Source: an uncultured Bacteroidota bacterium
GTDB lineage: Bacteria > Bacteroidota > Bacteroidia > Bacteroidales > 4484-276
NCBI GenBank assembly: GCA_903944895.1
Contig: CAJATL010000181.1
Location: forward strand, 1-33,644
Length of the DNA: 33,644 bases
Direction: 5' to 3'
The position numbers and the translations under genes are program-made. Shown here piece by piece: positions 7,550-15,742 of this stretch. Positions within the stretch are counted from its first letter, which is position 1. Each line of letters starts with the position of its first letter. The notes beneath the pieces were generated by a model, which made no database searches, was not told the DNA's origin, and worked only from the letters and a program-made list of their open reading frames with translations.

Positions 7550-9103
7550 ATGCAATTTTGTAATTATACCATAGAAATCATCACCAATTGCACCGATATC
7601 GGAACCTACACATACAATGATGCAGTCCCCCATGCCGTTACCGGCCTTACGAGCACTACCGGAACCTTATTACCCGCCAACAATCAAACCATTGATTACA
7701 CCGCTTTTAACAAAGCTTCCCACATCAGCCAGGGTAATTTGGATTACTTTATCACTTACGGTCCCGACCGCTTGCGACGAAAAACCCAACTCAATAGTGG
7801 TATTGGCGACGATGTGCTTTTAACAAGGTATTATGCCTTTGGCGATTATGAAAAGGAAATTACACCAACCGGCACCCGCCATCTGCATTACTTTTCAGGT
7901 GGTGATGGCCTTGCTGCCATTTATGTAAAATATAGTAATGCCCCCGATTCGTTGTATTATATTATGACAGATCATTTAGGTAGCATTGTGGGAGCAATAA
8001 ATTCTCAAACAGGAACCATTTACAGGCAAAACTTTGATGCCTGGGGAAGAAAGAGAAATCCCCAAACCTGGTCTTACACCAACATTCCCGATTTCCCATT
8101 CGACCGGGGTTACACCGGGCATGAACACTTAAAGTGGTTTGGCTTAATAAATATGAATGGTAGGATGTATGATGCTGCGCTTTGTCGTTTCTTAAGTCCT
8201 GATCCGTATGTTCAAATGCCGGATTACACACAGAATTTTAACAGGTATTCGTATTGCTTGAATAATCCTTTGATTTATTCTGATCCAAGTGGGGAGTTTA
8301 TATGGTTAATCCCAGCCGCCATTTTGTTATTTACTGATGTAGGTTATGATATTCAAAAAGCAGTTTCTCCAGTTGCGGTTCATATCGATTTGAGCTTTGG
8401 AAGCCATTCTAATGGAATTGGCCTGGATGTTTCAGTCGGTATTCCTCAATTAGCCCCTATAAGCTACCGATATGATGTAGGAGCAACTTATTATTTTAAT
8501 CGACCTGGTGGTTATGGTTCTGGTTGGCAAGTTAGAAACGGTGCAGAATGGGGATTAGGCTTTAGTTTAATCCAATATGGTGGGATGCGATACAGGGATT
8601 GGAATAGTGATGGTTTACAAGCTGACCAGGTAGTACATACAGGTCAAATTGGGGCCCCTTTAATCAATGCTTCGTATTCTAATGACACTGAAGATTCGTT
8701 CCCTTGGGCAAAATATGTTCCTTTAATTCCAAAACTAAAAGAAGGACAGATTTCTGGTTACGGTAGTGATAGATATAGGACAGCATCTGGAAGGCTTAGG
8801 GTAGGGTTGTTTGAGTTAGGGTTCTTTTTGCATACAGGAGAAGGAACAAGAATATCCGTAACAGATGGGACGAGGCATTTTGACGGTGGGAACATAAATG
8901 ATCCGGATAGAAGTGATGGTATAATTTATTTTGGGTTTGGCTCATTTAAAATGGGTTGGGATAGTGAAAAAAACCGACATGCACTACAAAATAGACTTGC
9001 TCATGATGGTTTAAGCGGCCAGCCTCAATATGGTTGGCGATATCCTTGGGTTTTGTCGTTAGATAGAAGTTCAAGGTTTGTATTTCAATTTGGTAATTTT
9101 TAG
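7550..9103 (+). CDS. Orphan RHS core with type-23-like toxin tip variant (cassette 3)
   Basis: 517 residues. RHS similarity begins around residue 15 (DIGTYTYNDAVPHAVTGL), slightly earlier than in cassette 2, and ends at the border NPLIYSDPSG (about residue 246). One core stretch differs from the other copies (GNLDYFITYGPDRLRRKTQLNSG against GGYDYFITYGTDRQRS), showing mosaic divergence. The tip (about 247-517) carries GSDRYRTASGRLRVGLFELG and FGSFKMGWDSEKNRHALQNR, then LAHDGLSGQPQYGW. These motifs again resemble the polymorphic toxin type 23 group but the domain is clearly not the same as in cassette 2. No catalytic residues can be assigned. The gene starts 12 bases after the preceding immunity-like gene, with no evident promoter, and is followed after 3 bases by a lipoprotein gene. 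Confidence 0.7.
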   Translation: MQFCNYTIEIITNCTDIGTYTYNDAVPHAVTGLTSTTGTLLPANNQTIDYTAFNKASHISQGNLDYFITYGPDRLRRKTQLNSGIGDDVLLTRYYAFGDYEKEITPTGTRHLHYFSGGDGLAAIYVKYSNAPDSLYYIMTDHLGSIVGAINSQTGTIYRQNFDAWGRKRNPQTWSYTNIPDFPFDRGYTGHEHLKWFGLINMNGRMYDAALCRFLSPDPYVQMPDYTQNFNRYSYCLNNPLIYSDPSGEFIWLIPAAILLFTDVGYDIQKAVSPVAVHIDLSFGSHSNGIGLDVSVGIPQLAPISYRYDVGATYYFNRPGGYGSGWQVRNGAEWGLGFSLIQYGGMRYRDWNSDGLQADQVVHTGQIGAPLINASYSNDTEDSFPWAKYVPLIPKLKEGQISGYGSDRYRTASGRLRVGLFELGFFLHTGEGTRISVTDGTRHFDGGNINDPDRSDGIIYFGFGSFKMGWDSEKNRHALQNRLAHDGLSGQPQYGWRYPWVLSLDRSSRFVFQFGNF

Positions 9104-9106
9104 ACT

Positions 9107-9661
9107 ATGAAAAATAACATCCAAAAAATGATTAAAATATTATTTGTTATACAAGTAGTTTTATTAACTCAATCTTGTGAGAAAATGACATGCAAAGATG
9201 ATGCTTTAGCCTTAGCAAGAGCTGATAATAACAGTGGTAAATTGAGGCTTGATGGTTATTATTATGGAGATATATCAGGTATAAATGCAGAATATCCTAA
9301 CATCTATCTGTTTTATCAAAATGGGATATTTTCAAATGCAAATTCATATAGATTATCTGATGCTGAAGATGGAAATGTTACATTAAATTTTCCTGAGTTG
9401 AAATATCAGTATAAAGGAGATTGGGGAGTTTATAAAATAGATGGTAATAATATTGAAATTGAATTCTGGGTATCAAGGTCATGTGGTGGTGTTGGACTTC
9501 TGTTTGAAAGAGGAACAATATTGAATGACACAACATTTAAAATAACTTATTGGAGGCATTCTGGCGGAGGTGTTACAAAACAAGAAGAGAATATAGATGC
9601 GACATTTAAATTTCAAGAATACACACCAAAGCCTGATAGTACGATTATATTCATTCAATAA
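9107..9661 (+). CDS. Lipoprotein, putative immunity for RHS cassette 3
   Basis: 184 residues with the lipoprotein signal MKNNIQKMIKILFVIQVVLL and lipobox LTQSC (Cys24). The mature region is beta-rich (KLRLDGYYYGDI, GDWGVYKIDGNNIEIEFWV, DTTFKITYW), similar in style to small Bacteroidota surface lipoproteins, with no family recognised. It begins 3 bases after the toxin gene. Assigned as immunity from position. An ATG overlaps its stop codon (9661) and opens a 34-codon frame that is probably not a gene. Confidence 0.6.
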   Translation: MKNNIQKMIKILFVIQVVLLTQSCEKMTCKDDALALARADNNSGKLRLDGYYYGDISGINAEYPNIYLFYQNGIFSNANSYRLSDAEDGNVTLNFPELKYQYKGDWGVYKIDGNNIEIEFWVSRSCGGVGLLFERGTILNDTTFKITYWRHSGGGVTKQEENIDATFKFQEYTPKPDSTIIFIQ

Positions 9662-9761
9662 TGAAAAAGCCTTGGGAAATCGGGGATTTTGCTAATAGCT
9701 CGGCTACGTTTATTAAAGGAAATCTTTACAAATCATGGTATTTTTTAAATACTTTTGCATC

Positions 9762-10526
9762 ATGAAGTCCATAACTGATAAACTCATCTGGCAACCCAAT
9801 GTTTACAACGTTCGTGGGCAGCTTACCGAATATTTACGGGGGACTAACCTGCATACTGAGAAGTTTTACAACACGTTTGGTTTACCTGCCGGAGAACGAA
9901 CCGAGGCGGGCACAACCTATCTTTACTATACTAATTACAATTTTGACTCACAAAAGGGTAATCTCACTTCACGCACCGATTACCTTGCCGGAAAGACCGA
10001 GAATTTTATTTACGACAACCTTAACCGACTGACCAACGAAAATGTTTATAATGGCGTACAGTTAACCACTAGTTTTACGAATAAAGGGAACATCAGCCAA
10101 AAAACAGATATTGGCACTTACACTTACGGTGATGCCGGCCCCCATGCCGTTACCGGCCTTACGAGTACTACAGGAACCCTCTTGCCGGCCAACGACCAAA
10201 TTGTCGATTACACCGCTTTTAGCAAAGCATCCCATATTGGCCAGGGTGGTTACGATTACTTTATCACTTATGGTACCGACAGGCAACGCAGCATGAGCCG
10301 TTTAATCAATGGAATTACCGAAGATATTTTACAAACAAAGTATTACGCCTTTAGCGATTACGAAAAGGAAATTACACAAACCGGCACCCGCCATCAGCAC
10401 TACATTAATGGGGGTGATGGGTTGGCTGCCATTTATGTAAAATACAGCAATGCTCCCGATTCGCTCTACTTTATAGTTAATGACCATTTAGGGAGCAGTA
10501 GCATGCCTACCTTACAACCATCCTGA
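9762..10526 (+). pseudogene. Truncated RHS fragment (cassette 4, no tip)
   Basis: This frame carries the longest upstream RHS part in the window, including YD-type repeats (YDNLNRLTNENVYNG, NVYNVRGQLTEYLRGTN), then the shared core from DIGTYTYGDAGPHAVTGL. The homology stops abruptly at NDHLGS (about 10499), where other copies continue IVGAI. The remaining residues are nonsense running into the opposite-strand gene, whose stop codon is at 10507. So a recombination or deletion removed the rest of the core, the toxin tip and any immunity gene. The ATG at 9762 (or 9735) has no signal peptide or leader; this is likely a remnant of a larger rhs gene. Confidence 0.75.
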
Positions 10527-12861
10527 TTGATTTTGAGGTATTTCCTACGATCAGCCTGCAAACATAAATCCCCGGTTTAACAGGTATGTCCTGGTTATCA
10601 TCACCTTTCCAGATTACTGCTGAGGTTCCGGATTGAAAAAAGCTGCCAGCCAGTTCGCGGACTACTTTCCCGTTAATATCATACACCGAAATATTTACAA
10701 AGCCATCTTCCGGCAAGGAAAAGCTGATAGAAGTCTCACCCTTGAAAGGATTTGGATAATTCTGCAAATACAAAGCTGGCTCAGCCGAAACTGGATTTGA
10801 AATTCCAACATTGTCGTTAATTACGGTAAGAACAGCAATGCCTCTGCTGGCGCAGCTTATCCACAGCTCATAACCATTTTGAATTACTTTAACCTCGAGA
10901 TCATAAATCTGTGCGTGTGGCAAGCCTCCGGTTTGCTGTTGTGGGATCATTCCAAAATCGGTTCCATCGAACCAGCACAAACCGTAATTTGCGGTGGTTG
11001 TACTTCCAAAATTGGCAAACCAAAGCCGTCCGTCGGGAGTTACAGCAAGCGGGGTAATGCTTTCACCTGGTATTTCAGAATTGGATGGTGAATAAAACTG
11101 ATAGGTACCATTGTTTGCGTTAACTTTTGCAAGTCCCTGGTTTGTTCCTACCCACGCAAAACCATCAGTTAGAGGAACAACAGCATTAAGGCCATCGCTT
11201 TGTGGGTCGAGTTCCTGGAAATCTTCGGTCACCATCGAAAAGTTGTAAGTCCCGTCGGTTCTGAGTGCCTGGTAGCTTGAGCAGGCCCAAATTGTTCCGG
11301 GTCTTGATGGGTCCTTAGCGATATTTGCACCCAGGCCTGTAAAAGGAACTGTAGTCCACGAATTGTTTGACAAATATTTTAGATTATAGTATTCGCCGAT
11401 GCTCCACAGCCGGTTTTGCGAATCTTCGACAACACCTTCAGAGCGGTCGTTGGGGTAATTGAGCAAAGTATAATTTGCTCCGTTCCACGAATGAAGAAAA
11501 TTGTACATCGGATTTACTACGATTTCGCTGTTTGACGGACAATAATAAATGACTTCGGTGTTATCTGTCGGAAAAGGAAAAGGATATCCAAGACCATAAT
11601 TCAGGTTGTTATAACCAATCCAACGGGTTCCGTCAAATTTCTGAAATCCGCCAACACCACCACCGGCATTTCCGGTCATCCACACATTTCCTTCGTTATC
11701 AATCGTCATATCTTCGACCCAATAATCAATCTGAGATGAGTTTGATATCCGGTAACGTTGCCACTGGCCGGTTGTAACATCGCGTTTTGCAGCGCCGCCA
11801 ACGCCGGTAGCCCAGATATTTCCGTTTGCATCAATATCAATTCCATACGAAAAGCCCATATCGCTCCATGCGCCAAGGTCTTGCCAGGAGGATCCATCAA
11901 ATTGCCAGACATGACTCATACCATCAATTATCAAAGCTTTTCCATCGCCATAAGCTTTAAAAGCCCAGATGTCGTTTTCGGTGTATGACTGTGGCTGCGG
12001 CGGAATGACCCAGCTTCCATCTGTTTTACGATATTCGAGTGAATAAATATTGCTGGTACCCGAAAACCTGAAAGCCCATAAATTGTTGGCGTCATCAACG
12101 CAATCAATTCCGGGAAGTGAAAAGGCATCACCCGGATCGTAGTTAAAGGGCAAAAGTGTAAAAAGTTCGGTATCGCTATCAAAAGTAATCAGCGTATTCC
12201 ATCCTGCGCCATCAATCCAGACTACATATCCGCCTGAAGGTTTTTCCTGAATCGAAACAGTTTCGCAAAAAGGTATCAGATCTGGCCAGTTGTTTGCTGT
12301 TGAACCATAAGTCCAGTATTGCCATTGGTTTGTTGCCGGGCTGAAATGAACCAGGCCACCTTCGCCCCATGTTACCGATTGAATTGCACCCCAGATTGAT
12401 CCATCGGGCGCAATGGCAATATCCATGGTTCTTCCACCCGGATGGATGGAATTTTCGGCACCCCAGAATTCGATTGAACTTGCACCCACTGCCGGATCGA
12501 ATTTTAAAATCCCGCGCCAGTGAGCCATCCACAATACACCAAAGGCATCTTCTTCGATGTCGCTGATGCGTGAAGCGCCAACATCGTTGATGTCGCCAAT
12601 TACGGGATAATCAACATTTGAATAGTTGATCCAGCGGTTTTCGTTCTGGATGTATTTCGCAAAGCCACCTTCTTCAAAACCGGGCGTGTAGGCTGCAATG
12701 TAAGGATCGCCATCATGGTCAATCCAGATGCCTTCGGCGTAATCACCCTGTATGCCCGTGTTACCTTGGGTATAGTATTTCCAGGAATACTGGTAAGGCT
12801 GCTGAGAAAATAAGAAAAATGGTATCGAAACCAAAATTGCAAGTGTCAGGAAGTTTTTCAT
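10507..12861 (-). CDS. T9SS-sorted two-component-regulator-type propeller protein
   Basis: 784 residues. A signal peptide (MKNFLTLAILVSIPFFLFSQ) is followed by many repeats of the 'Reg_prop' beta-propeller kind, recognisable as DGxIW/GNVW turns (IDANGNIWATGVGG, IDNEGNVWMTGNAGGG, TPDGRLWFANFG). The C-terminus 'YLQNYPNPFKGETSISFSLP...GIYVCRLIVGNTSKSIRMVVR' is a T9SS type A sorting domain. In hybrid two-component sensors such propellers are the periplasmic sensing part; here no membrane helix, kinase or receiver follows, so it is probably a surface-attached or released binding protein. It is about equal in length and clearly paralogous to the next upstream gene (12915-15236), 53 bases away, and they may be co-transcribed. 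Its stop codon lies within about 8 bases of the point where the RHS fragment is cut. Confidence 0.85.
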   Translation of the reverse strand: MKNFLTLAILVSIPFFLFSQQPYQYSWKYYTQGNTGIQGDYAEGIWIDHDGDPYIAAYTPGFEEGGFAKYIQNENRWINYSNVDYPVIGDINDVGASRISDIEEDAFGVLWMAHWRGILKFDPAVGASSIEFWGAENSIHPGGRTMDIAIAPDGSIWGAIQSVTWGEGGLVHFSPATNQWQYWTYGSTANNWPDLIPFCETVSIQEKPSGGYVVWIDGAGWNTLITFDSDTELFTLLPFNYDPGDAFSLPGIDCVDDANNLWAFRFSGTSNIYSLEYRKTDGSWVIPPQPQSYTENDIWAFKAYGDGKALIIDGMSHVWQFDGSSWQDLGAWSDMGFSYGIDIDANGNIWATGVGGAAKRDVTTGQWQRYRISNSSQIDYWVEDMTIDNEGNVWMTGNAGGGVGGFQKFDGTRWIGYNNLNYGLGYPFPFPTDNTEVIYYCPSNSEIVVNPMYNFLHSWNGANYTLLNYPNDRSEGVVEDSQNRLWSIGEYYNLKYLSNNSWTTVPFTGLGANIAKDPSRPGTIWACSSYQALRTDGTYNFSMVTEDFQELDPQSDGLNAVVPLTDGFAWVGTNQGLAKVNANNGTYQFYSPSNSEIPGESITPLAVTPDGRLWFANFGSTTTANYGLCWFDGTDFGMIPQQQTGGLPHAQIYDLEVKVIQNGYELWISCASRGIAVLTVINDNVGISNPVSAEPALYLQNYPNPFKGETSISFSLPEDGFVNISVYDINGKVVRELAGSFFQSGTSAVIWKGDDNQDIPVKPGIYVCRLIVGNTSKSIRMVVR

Positions 12862-12914
12862 TTTTTTAGATTTAAAAGTCGTTGAATTTTGTAATGAGTT
12901 AGTATTTGAAAGTT

Positions 12915-15236
12915 TTATTGTACAATTATTTTTATTGATTTGGAATGTTCAGCATTTGATAATCTTGCGAAATAAACACCACTTCCAACTTTGTTTCCAT
13001 CCTGGTTGGTTAAATCCCATTCGGGGGTGTGGTTGCCTATTACAAGTGTTGTGCTGATAATATCCTTTATTTTTTTCCCATAAATATCATAAACGGCAAG
13101 GGTTGTTAATCCTTCGGCTTCAATTTTAAAATCAAAGGCTACTTTGTCGGTTGCCGGATTTGGATAGACTTTCAGCGGTATTTCTGAATGTGAGTTTGCC
13201 TGTTCAGAAATGGCCAGCGGTCCTGTTATCACTTCCAGAACAGCAATACCTCTTCCCATGCAACTCATCCATAATTCGTAACCATCGGATATTTCCTTAA
13301 CTTTAAGGTCTTTGATGTTGCTGTTCGGCATCCCACCCCATTGAGGAAGACCACCGGGAGAAGCCGGAAGTATTCCAACATTTTCACCATCAAACCAACA
13401 TAAACCAGCGTCTTCGGATGGATACTCAGAATCATATTGCAACCATAGTCGTCCATCAGGTGTAAAAGCCATAGGACGAACATGTTCACCCGGAAATGGC
13501 CAGCCCTGGTCATACGACCACATCTGATACAAGCCGGTATTTGGGTCAAGGCGTATCAATGTGCTGCCGGTGCTGGTGAATTGCGTCCAGGATCCAACCC
13601 AAACAACTCCATTTTCTTCCATTGCAAAACCTGTAAAGGCGACTGAACCTGGAAAGTCTTCGATGGAGCGTGAGAATGAATTAATCCCATCGGTACGTAA
13701 AATCTCGTAATCAGTGGTTGCCCAAATTGTTCCCGGCAAGGTTGGGTCTTTTCTGATGCTGGTACCCCCGCCTACAATTGGCACTGTAATCCATTGAGGC
13801 ACACTTTCATCATAATATCTTAAACTATAATACGGGCCAAGGCTCCACAATCTGCCTTGAGAATCTTCAACAAAGCCCTCAGAGTCACTCATCACGTCTT
13901 CCAGGGCCACATAATTATTACCATCCCAGGCATGTATTCCATGAAAAGTAGGATTAAATACAACATCGCCATTTGAAGGTCTGCTGTAAATGGCTTGTGT
14001 ATTATCGGCCTGGTAAGGAAAAGGATAACCCAGTCCGTAAGTATATTCATTAAAACCGGTCCATCTTTCACCATCAAATTTTTGAAAGCCACCAACCCCT
14101 GTTCCGGCATTTCCGGTAAACCATACATTTCCCTCGTTGTCAATTGAAAGATCTTCAACAAAATAATCAATCTGGGAGGTGTTTGTTATCCGGTATCGTT
14201 GCCAGGTACCGGTTACAGCATCACGTTTTGCTGCGCCACCGATACCACAAAGCCAAACATTTCCCTGGTTATCCGCATCAATCGAAAGGTTAAAATCGCC
14301 CGGACGCCAGGTTCCAAAATTTTGCCATGAAGTGCCATCAAACATCCAGGATTCTCCGTTTGTCAGCACTAAAACAGCTTTCCCATTTCCAAATGCTTTA
14401 AACGAATCGATGTAAAAACTTGCATTTTCGTATGGTGGCGTCGGATAAACCCACACTCCATCAGGGCGCTGATATTCGAGGGTTTCCCAGTCGCCATTGG
14501 ATTTCATCCGTACTGCCCAGAAATTCCCTGCATCGTCAACGCAATCTTTTCCGGGCAAACCGGCTACATCGCCTATGGCCGAAGGAAGATAGTCGGTTGT
14601 TTGGTTTGTTGCACTGTTATAAACGAAAACCTGCCCGTAATAAATATCAGCCGACCAAACCAGGTAACTGCCGTCGGATTTGGGTTGTACAGCAATCCTT
14701 ACATTGGCTCCCGGCCAGTATGTCCAATCACCGCTTGAAGGTTTGTAGCGCACAAGGCCTCCACTTGTAAACCAGATGGTGCTGTCGGGGGCTACATCAA
14801 TATCGGTGGTGTAGCCTAACAAAGCGGAATTTGAAGGCACAAAACTTTCGAGCGATGTAGCTCCGACCTGAGGATCGAATTTAATGGCCCCGGTAAAATT
14901 CCCCATCCAAAGGTTTTTATCAAAATCCTCGACAATATCCAGTATCTGAACATCGCCATTATCGAATGATCCCAAAACAGGATAATCGACATTTGAATAA
15001 TTTACCCATTTGTTTGCTGTCTGGTCGAACTTTGCAAAGCCCCCTTCGCCCCAGTTGCCGGTGTTGGCGGCAATGTAAGGATCGCCGTTACCATCAATCC
15101 AGAGTGCAGTTGCCTGGTCGCCCTGAATACCGGTGTTTCCAGGGCGATAGTAACGCCACGAGTATTGAGGAGGTTGCTGGGCAATGGAGAAAAAGAATAT
15201 TATAGTAAAGCTTAGACTAAAAATTAGTTTTTTCAC
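12915..15236 (-). CDS. T9SS-sorted two-component-regulator-type propeller protein (paralogue)
   Basis: 773 residues from a GTG start at 15236, which gives a normal signal peptide (VKKLIFSLSFTIIFFFSIAQ). An ATG at 15314 would add 26 residues before the signal and is less likely. The body mirrors the neighbouring paralogue: PQYSWRYYRPGNTGIQGD, IDNEGNVWFTGNAGTG, TPDGRLWLQYDSEY propeller turns and a C-terminal T9SS type A domain (LKVYPNPATDKV ... SKSIKIIVQ). The paralogues differ most in the sorting domain, where this copy has VYPNPATDK and the other NYPNPFKGE, so the two 3' ends may have separate histories. A degraded third copy of the 5' end lies at about 16138-16340. Ligand unknown. Confidence 0.83.
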   Translation of the reverse strand: MKKLIFSLSFTIIFFFSIAQQPPQYSWRYYRPGNTGIQGDQATALWIDGNGDPYIAANTGNWGEGGFAKFDQTANKWVNYSNVDYPVLGSFDNGDVQILDIVEDFDKNLWMGNFTGAIKFDPQVGATSLESFVPSNSALLGYTTDIDVAPDSTIWFTSGGLVRYKPSSGDWTYWPGANVRIAVQPKSDGSYLVWSADIYYGQVFVYNSATNQTTDYLPSAIGDVAGLPGKDCVDDAGNFWAVRMKSNGDWETLEYQRPDGVWVYPTPPYENASFYIDSFKAFGNGKAVLVLTNGESWMFDGTSWQNFGTWRPGDFNLSIDADNQGNVWLCGIGGAAKRDAVTGTWQRYRITNTSQIDYFVEDLSIDNEGNVWFTGNAGTGVGGFQKFDGERWTGFNEYTYGLGYPFPYQADNTQAIYSRPSNGDVVFNPTFHGIHAWDGNNYVALEDVMSDSEGFVEDSQGRLWSLGPYYSLRYYDESVPQWITVPIVGGGTSIRKDPTLPGTIWATTDYEILRTDGINSFSRSIEDFPGSVAFTGFAMEENGVVWVGSWTQFTSTGSTLIRLDPNTGLYQMWSYDQGWPFPGEHVRPMAFTPDGRLWLQYDSEYPSEDAGLCWFDGENVGILPASPGGLPQWGGMPNSNIKDLKVKEISDGYELWMSCMGRGIAVLEVITGPLAISEQANSHSEIPLKVYPNPATDKVAFDFKIEAEGLTTLAVYDIYGKKIKDIISTTLVIGNHTPEWDLTNQDGNKVGSGVYFARLSNAEHSKSIKIIVQ

Positions 15237-15340
15237 AATGAGTTGATTATAAAAATAAAAAAAACTGTAATTAACTTTTAAAACCATTCGATGCACTATT
15301 TGTTCATTTTTCATTCAAAAAAATTAATCGAAATGCCATT

Positions 15341-15553
15341 TTATTTCTGACTTTTCGCATTGCAGGTGTTGATGCCAAAAATCCCGTAAAGTGGGCATAA
15401 ACTGATGGTGCTGGTCAGCAGAAATATCCCTGCCAAAACAAGCAAAATGATGCCTGCCGTCCCGCTTAATATTCCTGTAAAATAAAGTGTTACAATAATT
15501 GCCGCGATTATCACCCTGATAATTCTGTCGGCTGCTCCCATGTTTTTCTTCAT
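15341..15553 (-). CDS. DUF2892 (YgaP-like) small inner-membrane protein
   Basis: 70 residues with two transmembrane helices (IIRVIIAAIIVTLYFTG and GIILLVLAGIFLLTS) and the family signature MKKNMGxADRIIR at the start and CPLYxxxGINTC at the end. DUF2892 proteins are small membrane proteins, sometimes fused to rhodanese domains; the function is unknown. The gene has its own well-formed promoter with a GTGAC-N4-GTCAC palindrome, so it is likely controlled by the Crp/Fnr-type regulator encoded at 19865-20494. Its promoter and first 20 or so codons are duplicated at 18090-18270, where they now start a secreted-protein gene. Confidence 0.88.
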   Translation of the reverse strand: MKKNMGAADRIIRVIIAAIIVTLYFTGILSGTAGIILLVLAGIFLLTSTISLCPLYGIFGINTCNAKSQK

Positions 15554-15595
15554 AATTTTCGTATTTTTAATTAGAATTTATTTTTAAAATCTTTG

Positions 15596-15639
15596 CAAAA
15601 TTACCTGGTTGCAAAAACCTTTGCAGTGACTAATGTCAC
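15596..15639 (-). promoter_or_regulatory. Promoter of the DUF2892 gene with Crp/Fnr-like operator
   Basis: Palindrome GTGACTAATGTCAC at 15626-15639, and -7 element TAATTTTG reading 15603 to 15596 on the minus strand. Exactly 22 bases separate them. If transcription starts about 6 bases after the -7 element, the palindrome centre is near -42, the class II activator position. No TTG-type -33 element is seen at the normal spacing, consistent with an activator-dependent promoter. Confidence 0.6.
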
Positions 15640-15687
15640 AACTTAGAAAGACTATTTTGCTGGCAGCAATTTTATGTTGGGGGTCAT

Positions 15688-15717
15688 AAAAAAAGGGTAG
15701 AAAATGCTACCCCTTTT
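15688..15717 (-). terminator. Intrinsic terminator
   Basis: On the minus strand a GGGTAG stem, CATTTT loop and CTACCC stem are followed by seven T residues. It lies 26 bases after the stop of the chimeric pseudogene (15743). The paralogous position after the gene ending at 18327 keeps only a decayed version (AGGTAGCATTTTCTAAT). Confidence 0.7.
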
Positions 15718-15742
15718 GACTATAATGATTTTTAAAAGTTTT

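Larger units (their letters stand above)
2971..10503 (+). repeat. Four direct copies of the RHS-core segment
   Basis: Near-identical DNA occurs at about 2971-3535, 5174-5842, 7590-8286 and 10107-10499. The copies have staggered 5' entry points and share one exact 3' border at the codons for SDPSG (except copy 4, which ends early). After the border the sequences are unrelated or only distantly related. This is the pattern of recombining toxin-tip cassettes. Confidence 0.85.

Noticed and set aside
9661-9765. 34-codon frame starting on the stop codon of the third immunity-like gene (MKKPWEIGDFANSS)
   Set aside because: Too short, no recognised features, and it runs into the start of the RHS fragment; probably chance.
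14420-14770. 116-codon plus-strand frame within the propeller gene
   Set aside because: Antisense of a well-supported coding region, with no start signal or family features.
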